A DNA stretch of 64,000 nt from Iris pallida (lineage: Eukaryota; Streptophyta; Magnoliopsida; Asparagales; Iridaceae): NCBI GenBank assembly GCA_029216955.1, contig JANAVB010042220.1, positions 15,552,299 to 15,616,298 of the forward strand, given 5' to 3'. The position numbers and the translations under genes are program-made. A model generated the notes under the pieces. It saw only the letters and a list, made by a program, of their open reading frames with translations, had not been told where the DNA came from and searched no databases. Of the stretch, positions 20,262 through 31,443 are shown one piece after another; within the stretch, counting starts at the first letter, position 1; each line of letters begins with the position of its first letter.

Positions 20262-22660
20262 ATGGCAAACACGATGGCGACTCTGCTGGGGACAAACTTC
20301 TCCACGGCTGAGAAGTTGGTGACGCAATCGGATGCAGCCAAACTTGGCTCCACACAACAGAAGATGGTCGTCCGCTTCGACCAACAGGCGTTTGAAGAAA
20401 TGCTCTCCGACGGGGGCGCTGGCCCGGTCCAGAAGCGAACCCGCACAAATAAGGATTGCAAGGAGTGGAGGCCAAAATCATTTGCTCCTCCCCAAGCTCT
20501 GGACGAAATACTCTCTGCTGCCCAAGACGGCGAAGGCAACTCTCATGCGGCCCCACTTCAAGCCATAGAGGACTCTGCTGTCCCCAAGTCCGACAAAGAA
20601 AAGCACTACGATGCTGGACTTGCAGGGACAAAAAGTGATTCTATGTGCTCCAGAAAGAAGCCGAACAAAGGTACTAGTCACAGGCTGAACAGTCATGCGG
20701 CTAAACTTGTCAGCCGCATGCATGATGTTCATGCGGCCGCAACTGTCAGCCAGATGCAGAACACCCATACGGCCAAGATTTCCAGCCGTGTGAAGAATAC
20801 TTATGCGGCCGAGACTTCCAGCCGCATGAAGAAAGCCCATGCGGCTACGATTGCCAGCCGCATGAAGACTGTTGATTCCAGTCGCATGCTGTCTGCTCCA
20901 CGTGACTTAGCCTCAGTCTTCGATCGCCTCTCCTATGGTCCTGATCTCTTATGCTCCCGAAAAAATATGTCTGACTCTCTGCAACGCCACTTAGACTCTT
21001 CCTACTATGTGCCCTCACGCACTAGAGTGAAGAAGTCTAGGGCAGCGCAAGCTTGGCAAGCTCAGTCCGTTGTCCCGATCTCTGACCATCCGAGCCCTCC
21101 ACATACTGTTATATGGGCCTCTGATGGGAAGTTGTATAGAACCACTCGAGTCCAGCCTTCGGCGGCAAACAGACAGAGTAGTTCCCAAAAGTCTCCCAAA
21201 ACCAAGGGAGCAAACATGGTTATTCCAGACCCATCTGACTTACATGAGGTTATCCTCTACATGCACTAGGAAAGAGAAGAGGCCTCGGTATACAAAGAGT
21301 CCTCCCACGAACATCACTTCATCCAAGTTATTGTCAACTGCTGTTACAACAACGCGACAGTACGAGAAGACCGGCAGTCCGTCTTCCAAAGATTACAACA
21401 GCCGAGCTCAGGGGATGAGGTGCCTCCCGTCGTCTCTTGCAACTCCACTCAGAAAATCCCTGCCGATGGGAGAGGGAAGAAGATAAATGTTTCCAGCCTG
21501 AAGATTTCAGCCACTGTGACTAAGAAACTGTCATCTAAACGGTCGTCCACTACCGGAGTTTTCCAAGGAACCCGTTCAAAGACAAAATCTGCTACAGTGG
21601 GAGATTTATCATCCGTATTACTGGAGGTCGTTGGAACTGGGGGTAGCACTCCTCCGAACATCCACGACAACCCGATGTTCCAAGGAGACGAGCCCGGGGA
21701 AACAACTCTCCCATCAGATACAACAAGTGCCGACGTCCCCAAGGACGTCCATGACTCTCAAGATGAAGCAAGCTCTGAAGCTGGGGGTACTATTCCTTCT
21801 GAGTCCTTACAAGAGGAGAACATCCCCATATACCCCGATGACTTCTCGGTAAGGGGGTATGATTCGGAGGGCATATCATCCACCGTCCCTTCCACTTCTA
21901 ATCATGTGAGGACATCATTCATGACAAACGATAAACAAGATGGTCCTAGTAATCGCCAACGCATCGATACTCTGGAGACCATACTGCACTTTGGTCAAAT
22001 CGGTGGACGAGATCAAAGCAGCCCTCCCTACTCTGCAAGGAGGAACGGCTGGCCAAACAAACTTGGGTCCCGCGGTCAATGCAGACTCGAACTCAGCGGC
22101 ACCGAACCCAGGCAATAATCCTCCTGAAATGTCGGCTCCTACTGCTGCAGACGAGGCCATGGAGGTAAGAAGAGAGGTCCATGAGCTCCGGGCCATGTTC
22201 CATGCCCGAGAAAACTGCCAAGACCTCAGGATACGATAACCGTATCCCGCTGCGTGGAGAGATGTTCCCTTTCCACCAAAGTATAAACCATTCCACATCA
22301 ATCCATATGATGGCAAAACCTCCGCGAGTCGGTACATCACTTACTTTGAGGTCACCACCGACCATTTGCCCTATGACGATGCCATCCTTACGTGATTATT
22401 CATCGGGGCATTAGAAGGAGTCGCCTTCGACTGGTACCGTAACCTGCTAGACAACTGCATCCACTCCTTCTCCAGCTTCAAACGAATGTTCTTGGAGAGA
22501 TTCTACGAAGTAGGACAGGACATTATAATGTCCACCCTCATGGACGTCGTTCAAGGGGAGAAGGAGCTGACAAGGAACTATATTGAGCGGTTTTGCCAAA
22601 CCGCGATGAAGTTGCCGTCCGGTAATCCGGATTCCTCCTTATTAAAATTTGCCAAAAGAG
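20262..22660 (+). pseudogene. Tat gag with long low-complexity N-terminal region (copy B)
   Basis: The first ATG (20262) lies in the last bases of the LTR, and the frame reads through the primer-binding site. Residues ~130-210 (20670-20900) contain repeated HAA..SRM units encoded by ATGCGGC and GCCGCATG motifs. A TAG at 21267-21269 interrupts the frame, which otherwise stays open to 22118. A shift of frame falls near 21990. The capsid-like part (22240-22660) includes EGVAFDWYRNLLDNCIHSF and FLERFYEVGQD, as in plant gypsy gag. Further stops are near 22239 and 22394. The capsid part seems shortened after 22640. Gag would form the virus-like particle. Confidence 0.75.
20275..20292 (+). promoter_or_regulatory. 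Primer-binding site of Tat copy B
   Basis: TGGCGACTCTGCTGGGGA, three bases after the 5' LTR. Its start TGG pairs with a tRNA CCA end. The sequence resembles the tRNA-Arg site reported for Ogre/Tat elements; I assign the tRNA from memory only. Confidence 0.7.
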
Positions 22661-23491
22661 ACTGCTCCCAACAACAACAACGGTGGTAACGTCTCCAACA
22701 ATTGGGACAACAAGGGCAAGCAGGCTATGGTGGTCGATACAGTCCAGAAACCTGAGTCAAAATCGGCAGACAAACAATGGCCGCAAATGACCTACTCCTT
22801 CAAAGACGGCCATGTCAAGTCCATCTTGGACATGTTCATACAAGGAGATAGAATTCAGCTCCCTCTACCAAGACGGGAACCTCGGCCGACAGAAATGGAG
22901 AGTCCAAAGTACTGCCATTACCATCGCTACATCCACCATGCTACACACGACTGCTACCAACTAAAGCGATACATCCAACATCTCATCGATTCGAACGCTC
23001 TGGCCATTGATTTCGAAGAGGTAACCGTGGCAGCCAATATGGTGTCAGTACAATTCGGTAGCTTCCCTTCAACGGAGGCTCAAGACGGCGTGATATCCAT
23101 CCCTCGAGCGACAATGGAGATTGCTAATCTTCTACCTCCTCGAGATCAGGCTACTGGTCTAGTACCCCTTACCACGTCACGAGGAGAGGTCATGTGGGTC
23201 CATCCAGACTTGGTATCTGAAGTGACTCAGTACACACCACCCTCCATTGGCAAGAAAAAGAATAGGAAAGTCAGATCCTGTCACGCAATCTCGACAGATG
23301 TCGAGGAAGCCGCAGCTGTCGTCACTAGGTCAGGTGCACAATCCCAACCTACACCAGATAACGCAACCGAAGAACATCAGCCGGCTACTGTTGATGCTCC
23401 GGACCTTCTCAACCTCCGACGACCGACAAGCCTAGGCCGAAGGAGACTCGCTTTGATAAAACCCTCCGAAAAAAGGCATCTCATGGGATAG
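22649..23491 (+). pseudogene. Tat gag C-terminal/nucleocapsid-like segment (copy B)
   Basis: A 280-codon frame with CHYHRYIHHATHDCYQLKRY (from 22913), a Cys/His cluster found near the end of gag in Tat elements ('C..H...gH.T.dC..L'). It is in a different frame from the capsid part and joins it by a shift near 22660. It ends with a stop at 23489-23491, after which protease continues in another frame. Confidence 0.65.
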
Positions 23492-23514
23492 AGAGACCCT
23501 ACAACTTTAACATC

Positions 23515-24444
23515 TTGGCACAATTGGCTAACACACCGGCCAAATTATCATTATACGAGCTCCTGAGACTCTCCAAAGATGTTCGCGTGGCACTAAGCGA
23601 TGCACTCCAGAATGCCGACGTATATCTAACTCAGGTCAATCTCACGGGAAAGAGCCCGCCTGTAAATCTCCAAGATAGCGCTTGCACAGGAGCGATGTCC
23701 AATATTGTCTTCACACTACAGGATATGCTCATCAAAACTAACATGCACGATCGTCCGTTATATTACACTGGATACATCGGTGACGTAAAGGTAGATCGAA
23801 TGCACATTGATCCTGGTTCTTCCATAAGCATCATCCCGAAGGGTCTGTTACATCATTTCCGTATTTCTATGCATCGTCTGACGCCAACAAGCACCGCCAT
23901 CAGCAGTTTCAATTCGGGCAGGAGCTACCAGATTGGGAAGATTCGCTTGAAGTGCCAAATTGGCGATCATTAGTCAGAAATGATATGTTATGTCATAGAT
24001 GCGGACACTTCTTACAATATCCTCCTAGGGCGCCCTTGGATTCACAATTACATGATCGTGCCTTCTACACTGCACCAGTGCTTCAAGTACATCGATAAAT
24101 ACGGTTTCGTGAGGACAGAATTTGCCGACATCCATCCTTTCAGAAGGATCGAATCCTACTACTCAGACTCCTGCTTATACGAAAAGTTGATGAGACACCT
24201 TGGTAAAGGAGATGTGCAAGCTCGAACTGAGACAGCCACAGGATCAGAAGAACCTCTGACGATCCACCTCCAAGTTCGTAAACCTGGCAAGATCGTACCC
24301 CTTACGGCCGCTCTGCATAAGGATGCAGTCAGCCTCTCGGCACAAGAGAGGAAAATGATAATCCGACGGCCAAGGTCCGGCCAAGCGCCAAGACCCACAA
24401 CGGAGCCACTGACAATCAGACTGCCTAGAGTCGGCCAGCCATAA
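23515..24444 (+). pseudogene. Tat aspartic protease (copy B)
   Basis: The active-site region reads YYTGYIGDVKVDRMHIDPGS (about 23761-23817). DPGS in place of the usual D-T/S-G is common in this clade. A single TAG at 23971-23973 interrupts the frame, which resumes in phase with MICYVIDADTSYNILLGRPW, the conserved protease C-terminal block. The protease would cut the gag-pol precursor. A variable linker with several stops follows (24445-25510), containing EKIPYFINKGLPLNYIELNK near 24750. Confidence 0.8.
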
Positions 24445-25515
24445 ACGGAGAAGCACAATCCCTCCGACAAGCCAATGACGATACATTTTCCCAAGAAGAA
24501 TCGTCACCCCGATGCAAAGTTGGGAGCTTCTAGCGAGCCAACAACTCCCCGTCCAGCATCAAGTACCAAATGGGTGTCGTTAGTCTGCCAACGACTCCAC
24601 GTTCTGCTCCACCAGCAGAACCCCTGATGATCAAGTTGCCCAAGTCATCCTCTCAGTCTTCATTTATACAGGGGGTGGCCGAAGAACCAGAATTGGACAA
24701 ATATGTGGCTGCCCATACTGATGTTCCATCCTCAGATGATGTAATCCCGTTAGAAAAGATACCTTACTTCATCAATAAAGGGCTACCTTTGAACTACATC
24801 GAGCTAAATAAGCTCTGTACAATGTATGCTATGGAGCATGGTATAGGCACTCACCTACACACAGGTGACAAATGTTTACACCGCAAATCAACTCACTCCC
24901 GTGGAAGATGCTTACCGCATAATCGAGGGAGGGGACCATCCAATCATCTTCGACCGAAAGAATAACCCACAGCCCTTCAAGATGGAAGAAGTTGAGCTCG
25001 AACCCAACACCGGGAGATTGTCCCTTTATCTGTATAGTTCCCAATCCAAGTACCTTATGCAAAAACAAGGATATGATCTGGGAACTACACCAGACTTGAA
25101 CTACGGAACTGGACGGCGGTTACCCTTACAATCGCCGATCCCGGCTGGGAAACCATGAGATTACTATAACAAGACCAGACGTGGGCTAGGTTATGTCACA
25201 CCTGTAACAACACCCGAAAGCTCAGACAAAAAATACGACTGGCACTCACACTCAACCAGATCACCCACTTCCGAATCGGATATCAGCATCGGGGACATGC
25301 TAAGGCAAGTCTGGTCCGTCAATATGGCACTTGTCGATGCCTACGAAGAAGAAGAAGATATTCCTGAACTTCTTGAGCTAGAGCCATGGGCATAACAACT
25401 AGATGCGCAATGGAAAAAGCGGTTCGAACAAAGAGAGCCTTCCACCGAGGATGAGGTCGTACAAGTTGATCTCGGTGATGAATCCTCCCCAAAACCCATC
25501 TTTTAAAGCAAGAAT

Positions 25516-26960
25516 TTGACTGATGAAGAGCGAGAATCACTATTGGAACTTGTCAAAGAATATATTGATGTGTTCTCCTGGATCTATGAAGATATGCCGG
25601 GACTAAACCCCGATGTTGCTCTTCACAAGCTCAACATTCGGCCAGATGCAAAGCCAGTCAAACAACAGCAACGACGCTTCCGCCCGGGCATCATGGATGT
25701 GATCGAAGCCAAAGTCAATAAACTGATAGCTAGTGGCTTCATTCGTGAGGAACAACATTCGGATTGGGTCGCCAACATAGTACCGGTCCTCAAGAAGAAT
25801 GCGAAGTTTCGAATCTGCATCGACTTCCACAATCTGAACGAGGCATGTCCCAAAGATGAGTTCCCCCTCCCTATTACAGACATCATGATTGATAATACCA
25901 GCGGCTTCGAACGTATGTCGTTCATGGATGGCTTCTCGGGGTATAACCAAATCAAGATGTCTCCCGACGATGAAAAGCATACATTATTTCGAACACCAAT
26001 CGGCAAATACTGCTACACAGTCATGCCTTTCGGTTTAAAGAACGCTGGCGCCACCTATCAGAGAGCTATGAGCATCATCTTCAGATACCACTTGCACAAA
26101 ATAGTGGAATGCTATGTTGATGACATCGCCGTCAAAAGCCGCTCTAAGGAAGATCATCTGCATGATCTAAGGACAGTGTTCGACGTAATGCGAGCACACA
26201 ATTTAAAAATAAACCCCACGAAATCCTTCTTGGGTGTATCCAGCGGGAAGTTCTTGGGTTTTATCATTACCTCCCAGGGTATCCACGTAGACCCTGAGAA
26301 GACAAAGGCGATCATGGAGATGGGTCCTCCGAAGAATCTCCGTGAACTCCGAGGCCTTCAAGGGAGGCTAGCCTACATCAGGAGGTTTATCTCTAACCTC
26401 TCCGGGCGATGTCAACCATTCACCCATCTCATGAAGAAGGGCGTCTCATTCGTATGGGATGAAGAATGCCAACGTGCCTTCGACAGCATCAAAGAATATT
26501 TGTCGAACCCTTCAGTCCCGGTGGCCCCGGTTGCTGGAAAACCATTTCTGCTCTACGTACGAGCAATGGAGCATTCCTTCGGTGCTCTGCTAGCACAAAA
26601 CAATGATGCAAGCCATGAGCAAGCTATATATTACCTCAGCCGAATGATGATCGGGCCAGAGCATCGATATACTGCCGTAGAGAAGGAATGCCTCGCCCTG
26701 GTATTCGCCATTCAAAAGACGCGACACTATGTCACAGGGCAAACCATATATGTGATATCACGAGTCAACCCCCTCAGGGTCCTTATGACGAAACCAGGGG
26801 CACTCAGCTCTCGCCTCGCTACCTGGGCGATATTATTGTCCCCCTACTATATGGTCTTCGTCCCGCAAAAGGTTGTTAAAGGTCAAGCTCTGGCAGACTT
26901 TTTAGCAGCCCACCCAGGTTCGGGGTCGGCCAGAATATATAAAAAATCCCAAACAAGACC
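25516..26960 (+). pseudogene. Tat reverse transcriptase and connection-type RNase H (copy B)
   Basis: Open for more than 480 codons. RT motifs in order: FRICIDFHNLNEACPKDEFP, FMDGFSGYNQI, VMPFGLKNAGATYQ, and the catalytic YVDD at 26113-26124 (CYVDDIAVKS). The RNase H that follows (about 26530-26930) is degenerate: LYVRAMEHSFGALLAQ lacks the usual first Asp, and VISRVNPLRVL lacks the usual TDH. Loss of this domain's active site is known in elements that have gained a second RNase H. This is the longest intact piece of the element's pol. Confidence 0.9.
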
Positions 26961-26984
26961 GTCGACTCGCATGCGGCCTCTCAC

Positions 26985-27473
26985 GATGATATATGGCGAA
27001 TGTTCTTCAACGGTTCTTCAAGGACCGAACCCAAGGGCAACATCGTCATCGGAGTCGGAGTGGTGCTGGTTTCTCCTTCTGGACTTGTGATCAATCGTGC
27101 TTACTCCCTCACAAAACCCTGCTCTAACAATGTGGCCGAGTACAACGCTTTAGTCATTGGCCTCCAATTTGCGAGAGAGCCGGGGGTAGAATATCTTGAA
27201 GCATACGACGATTTATAGTTAATCGTCAATCAGATCCGAGGTTCGTACGAAGTCCGCCATGAAGACATGATCCCCTATCACCAAATAGCGATCAACATCA
27301 TCTCGTCATTTGAAGGGTTCTTCATCGAACACGTCCCCAGACTCCAAAATATCGAGGCCGATGTCCTAGCAGGCCTTGCCGCTTCCCTAGCAGTGCCAAA
27401 CAATATTTATCATATGGTGGACGTAATAGGCCATGAACTGGTCTGTCCAAGAACAACGTTCAATTCGTGGTGA
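26985..27473 (+). pseudogene. Second, archaeal-type RNase H (aRNH) of the Tat pol (copy B)
   Basis: In a different frame from RT (shift near 26970). It reads MFFNGSSRTEPKG, VVLVSPSGLVINRAYSL, NNVAEYNALVIGLQ and, after a TAG at 27217, LIVNQIRGSYEV, typical of the extra RNase H of Tat elements. The first catalytic Asp, expected in 'FFDGS', is Asn here. Glu in NNVAEYNAL is kept. It would remove RNA from the RNA-DNA hybrid. Confidence 0.8.
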
Positions 27474-28760
27474 GTTATTCCGCTCAGACGATCAACGAAG
27501 TACCAGACTGGAGACAACCATTCATTGACTTCGTAGTCTACGACATCCTGCCTGAGAACCCAAAGGAAGCCACCTCTATAAGAGGGCGTTCTCTCAGATT
27601 TTTCTACGATACAGAGACAAAAATGCTGTATCGCCGATCCTACGATGGATTATTGCTTCGATGTCCGTCAAACGCAGAAGCCAAAGAAGTCGTACGCGAA
27701 GCTCATGGTGTCTGTGGGGCCCATCAGCCTGGCCCAAAATTGTAAGATCATCTTCGCCGAATGGGCTACTACTGGCCCACGATGGTAGCAGATGCGATAG
27801 ACTATACAAGAATATGCAAAGCCTGCTAAGTCCACACATACTTCATCCACCAGCCATCCGAATTTCTACATCCGACAGTGGCGTCCTGGCCATTCGAAGC
27901 ATGGGAAATGGATATCATCGGTCCGATCACTCCACCTTCTTTCCGAGGACATCGCTTCATACTCGCAATCACAGATTACTTCTCCAAATGGGCGAAAGCT
28001 GTTTCGCTTGTAGAAGTAAAGATTTTGAACGTGATCAGTTTTCTCAAGCATCACGTCATCTACCGCTTTGGACTGCCCCGAAGGATCATCCACGATAATG
28101 GTCCGCAGTTCGCAAGCCACGGCTTTTATCGATTCTGCGACAAGCATCGAATTCAAAATATTGCTTCGACGCCATACAATCCTGCAACGAATGGGTTGGT
28201 AGAAGCATTCAACAAAATAATTATCAAACTTCCCAAGAAGTTTTATCATCCAACAAACGCGACTGGAACGAGAAGCTTGGTGAATGCTTATGGACGTACC
28301 GTACTACAGTCCGAACAGCCACTGGGAACACACCATTCTCCCTGGTATACAGGAGTGAGGCAGTTCTCCCATTGGAGACTCAAATACCTTCACTCCGTGT
28401 CGCTCTCACTTACCAATTGACGACGGACGATAACTACCGTCGTCGGCTACAAGAGTTGGAGGCCTTAGATGAAAAATGCCTCTTGGCTCAGAAAAGAATC
28501 GAGCTATACCAAGCACGCATTTTCAGAGCCTTCAATAAGAAGGTTAAAATCAGAACATTCCAAGTGGGCGATCTCGTTCTGGCTGTTCGGAGGCCTATGG
28601 TTATGACTCACAAAATCGCCGACAAATTCCAGCCAAAATGGGAAGGGCCATTTATCAGAGGCTGTATTCTCCAACGGTGCTTACCACCTCATAAAACAAA
28701 AAGGAGACTTGCTCATGTTGCCCGTCAATGGCAAGTTCCTGAAGAAATATTATGTCTAAA
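27467..28760 (+). pseudogene. Tat integrase (copy B)
   Basis: The zinc-finger part (HGVCGAHQPG.., later CKAC) has stops at 27743 and near 27827. The catalytic core follows: EMDIIGP (first Asp), IIHDNGPQFASHGFYRF (second Asp), GLVEAFNK (Glu), in one open frame 27878-28250. A one-base deletion near 28245, compared with copy A, shifts the frame; the C-terminal part continues at 28372. A further shift near 28660 alters the end. No chromodomain is seen. Confidence 0.85.
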
Positions 28761-28767
28761 CGACATT

Positions 28768-29335
28768 TTCCAGATTATTGAGTTATGTACCCTTCCGGTA
28801 TCGCTGAACTCACATTCTCCAAATTTCAGATTATTGAGTTATGTATCCGCCGGTACCGCTGAACTCACATTCACAAAATTCCAGATTATCGAGTCATGTA
28901 CCCGTCGGTACCGCTGAACTCACATTCACAAAATTCCAAATTACCGAGTTATGTACCCTTCCGGTACCGCTGAACTCACATTCTCCAAATTCTAGATTAT
29001 TAAGTTATGTAGCAGTCGGTACCGTTGAACTCACATTCATAAAATTCCAGATTGTCGAGTCATGTACCCGCCGGTACCGCTGAACTCACATTCTCCAAAT
29101 TCCAGATTATCGAGTCATGTACCCACCGGTACCGCTGAACTCACAAACCCAGATTATCGAGTTGTGTACCCCCCAGTACCGCTGAACTCACATTCACAAA
29201 ATCCCAGATTGCTGAGTTATGTACCCTTCAGTACCGCTGAACTCACATCCTTCCTCCAAATATTCCAAATTGCCGAGTTATGTACCCGCAGATACCTCTG
29301 AACTTACATTCTGGTCACTTTTTAGGTAGTAAGTC
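28768..29335 (+). repeat. ~55-bp tandem array after pol (Tat copy B)
   Basis: About ten units with the core GTACCGCTGAACTCACATTC and a spacing of 45-58 bp, equivalent to the array at 640-1165 in copy A. Units in copy B carry CCGCCGGTACC or CCTTCCGGTACC where copy A has CCGCTGGTACC, so the arrays have diverged since they separated. Confidence 0.85.
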
Positions 29336-30318
29336 ATGAATGACCATACCTCTGAACTTATTCCTCTGAAAGAGCTCCTCCCTCATGATCCACTACCCGT
29401 ACTCTCAGTGCACAAAAAGGGTAACAGATCCACAAAATTCCCAAAACGACCACGTCGATGTTACCTCTGAGTCGTCTCACTTCCGCCAAAAACAAATCAC
29501 CCCTCTACATAGAACTTCCATGTCCTTATTACCTCTGATTCGTTCTATGTACGCCTTCATGGAGCCCACTCCTGCCATGTCCTCATTACCTCTGAGTAGG
29601 AAGGCTCCATTGAAGAAACCTTCATGCTTGCCATGTCCTCATTACCTCTGAGTAAGTATGCGGGTTCCCTTTCGACTTATTATCTGTACCAAAAAAAACC
29701 CCAGGGTACGCCAAGGATAATAGGTCCACAAATGTCCTCTGTTAACCATAAATATCCTCTGCTGAGTCCACTCTTGCCATGTCCTCATTACCTCTGAGTA
29801 GGAAGACTCCGCGATAAAACCCCAATACTTGCCATGTACTCATTACCTCTGAGTAAGTATGGTGGTTTTCTCTCATTTTATTATCCGTATCCTGAACCTG
29901 GGTATGCCAAGGATAATAGGCCCACAAATGTCCTCTGCTGACTACAAGGGCTGTACTAAGTTTTCTAGTACATGTACATCATTTCTCATCATGCCCCGGG
30001 AGCCCAGCTGCTCCATAGCATTCTTTCTCCCGATACCCGGAACGTCCATGACCACCTTACCGTTGAATTGTTCTAGGTATCCCCATCAAATTTGTTATCC
30101 GTACCTAAAACCAAGGTATACCAAGGATAACAAGTCCACAAACAAGTCCCCCAAGCGGGGCAAATGCCACCATAACACCACAAGCACAACAAACAGTACA
30201 AATAAAGGGTAGAATAAAGCAGACTCTTTTATTTGGAAGACGAAAGTACTACATGTTCTAGGGACAACGTCCTACTTAAATAAGGGAAAGAACGAAAATA
30301 AAAGGAAGAAAAAAGCCA
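29336..30318 (+). other. Tat copy B spacer between array and antisense gene
   Basis: Collinear with 1166-2162 of copy A and with the same TGTCCTCATTACCTCTGAGT repeats. No coding content. Confidence 0.6.
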
Positions 30319-30444
30319 TCTATGGTTCGGCGGTACATAATTCCAGGAGACAGTTCTTCACCAAGGTGGTCTCCCGCTCGAGCCGCTGCTTAGCTCGGCG
30401 CTCGGCCTCCTGGGACAACTGCTCCGTATTATCCAAGTCCATGT
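30319..30444 (-). pseudogene. Antisense gene exon 3, C-terminal end cut off by SIRE (copy B)
   Basis: On the minus strand this encodes MDLDNTEQLSQEAERRAKQR, then NCLLELCTAEP and a TAG. It matches the last ~40 residues of the copy A gene. The rest of the exon continues at 40157 on the other side of the SIRE element. Confidence 0.85.
30440..30444 (+). repeat. Target-site duplication of SIRE element, left
   Basis: CATGT before the 5' LTR, matched by CATGT at 40157-40161. Confidence 0.95.
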
Positions 30445-31389
30445 TGTTGACACAAAGTCACAGTCAACCAAATATTGACTATATTGACTAAATAATATTT
30501 GTATTAATTCAATACGACACACGACGACTGCATTCAGTTCAAGACAGATGACAGCTCAGTCTCCGGCTCTCAGTGTGTTCTGGAGTCTGTATTTTATAAT
30601 TTCATTGAGTCTAGACTTGTGTACTCTGAGTCATGCTGAGCTCTTGGAACTTAGTCTATAACCTACCCAAAATCTCTAGCTCCACTGAATCAAACACTGC
30701 CCAAAAAGCCCCTTTGAACCACTCTGTGCTCTGGAGACAGAGTTCGGGCCGAACTCTGCCTCCACACAGAGTTCGGGCCGAACTCTGTCCCCTAGAAATC
30801 AGGAACCCTAATTTTAGGGTTAGCTGGTTGCTAGTTGTCCAACGGCCAAATTTTTGAATTTTCCTACCCGAATTTTGGCCGAATTCTGCCTATAAAAATA
30901 CTATAAATAGGGCATGAATTCTCTCATTTCAATTCATCCAATCTTCTCTTCTCTTCTCTCTTATAAGCTCAATAAGCCATACCCTTCCCATCTACTAGCC
31001 ACAAGCCTCCTAAGTCTCGAGTGCTCAGCATCTCTCAGTTAGGATTCTTGTGCAAGAGTCGAAGAAGTCGCTTGGACAATTCTAAGCAAATCGCCACTGC
31101 GATCCTCTGTTAGAAGTTGACGTGCTCTTCTGAAGAAAAGGCACGGGTTGTAAACTACTATTTCACAAATAGTGGATTTAATCCTGAGCTAGAGTTCTCA
31201 GGCCTGGACTAGTTCTCCACGAGGGAAACCAGGTTAAAATCGCTGTGTTTGCGTATGCTCTTCTGCTCTTCATTTATTTTCTGCACTTTACTCTGATTAT
31301 TTATTGTTGGTGAAAGAGTTATTTTTAATTGGCTATTTTTCTATATAAACTCTATTCACCCCCCTCTAGAGTTGCCAAACTGTTCTTCA
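30445..31389 (+). repeat. 5' LTR of SIRE element
   Basis: TGTTGACACAAAGTCACAG..CTGTTCTTCA, 945 bp. Two copies of a palindrome (CAGAGTTCGG-G-CCGAACTCTG) lie at 30738-30758 and 30767-30787. TATA-like sequences at 30891-30910 (TATAAAAATA, CTATAAATAG) mark the promoter. Confidence 0.97.
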
Positions 31390-31391
31390 AT

Positions 31392-31403
31392 TGGTATCAG
31401 AGC
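31392..31403 (+). promoter_or_regulatory. Primer-binding site, initiator tRNA-Met (SIRE)
   Basis: TGGTATCAGAGC, two bases after the LTR; complementary to the 3' end of plant initiator tRNA-Met and standard for copia elements. Confidence 0.95.
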
Positions 31404-31443
31404 TCTGTTCTCTTACAAGGACTAACATCCTAAGAGCTGATCC

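Larger units (their letters stand above)
18949..20271 (+). repeat. 5' LTR of Tat copy B
   Basis: Starts TGTAGAAGCATGG and ends ATGGCAAACA; 1323 bp. U3 has a cluster of six ATGCGGCTC motifs (18980-19085) and an array of about fifteen more at roughly 20-bp spacing (19288-19571). TATA box at 19899-19907. Confidence 0.95.

Noticed and set aside
20164..20840. Minus-strand frames of 120-155 codons over Tat gag
   Set aside because: Shadows of the gag frame; no conserved domain and interrupted in the ATGCGGC part.
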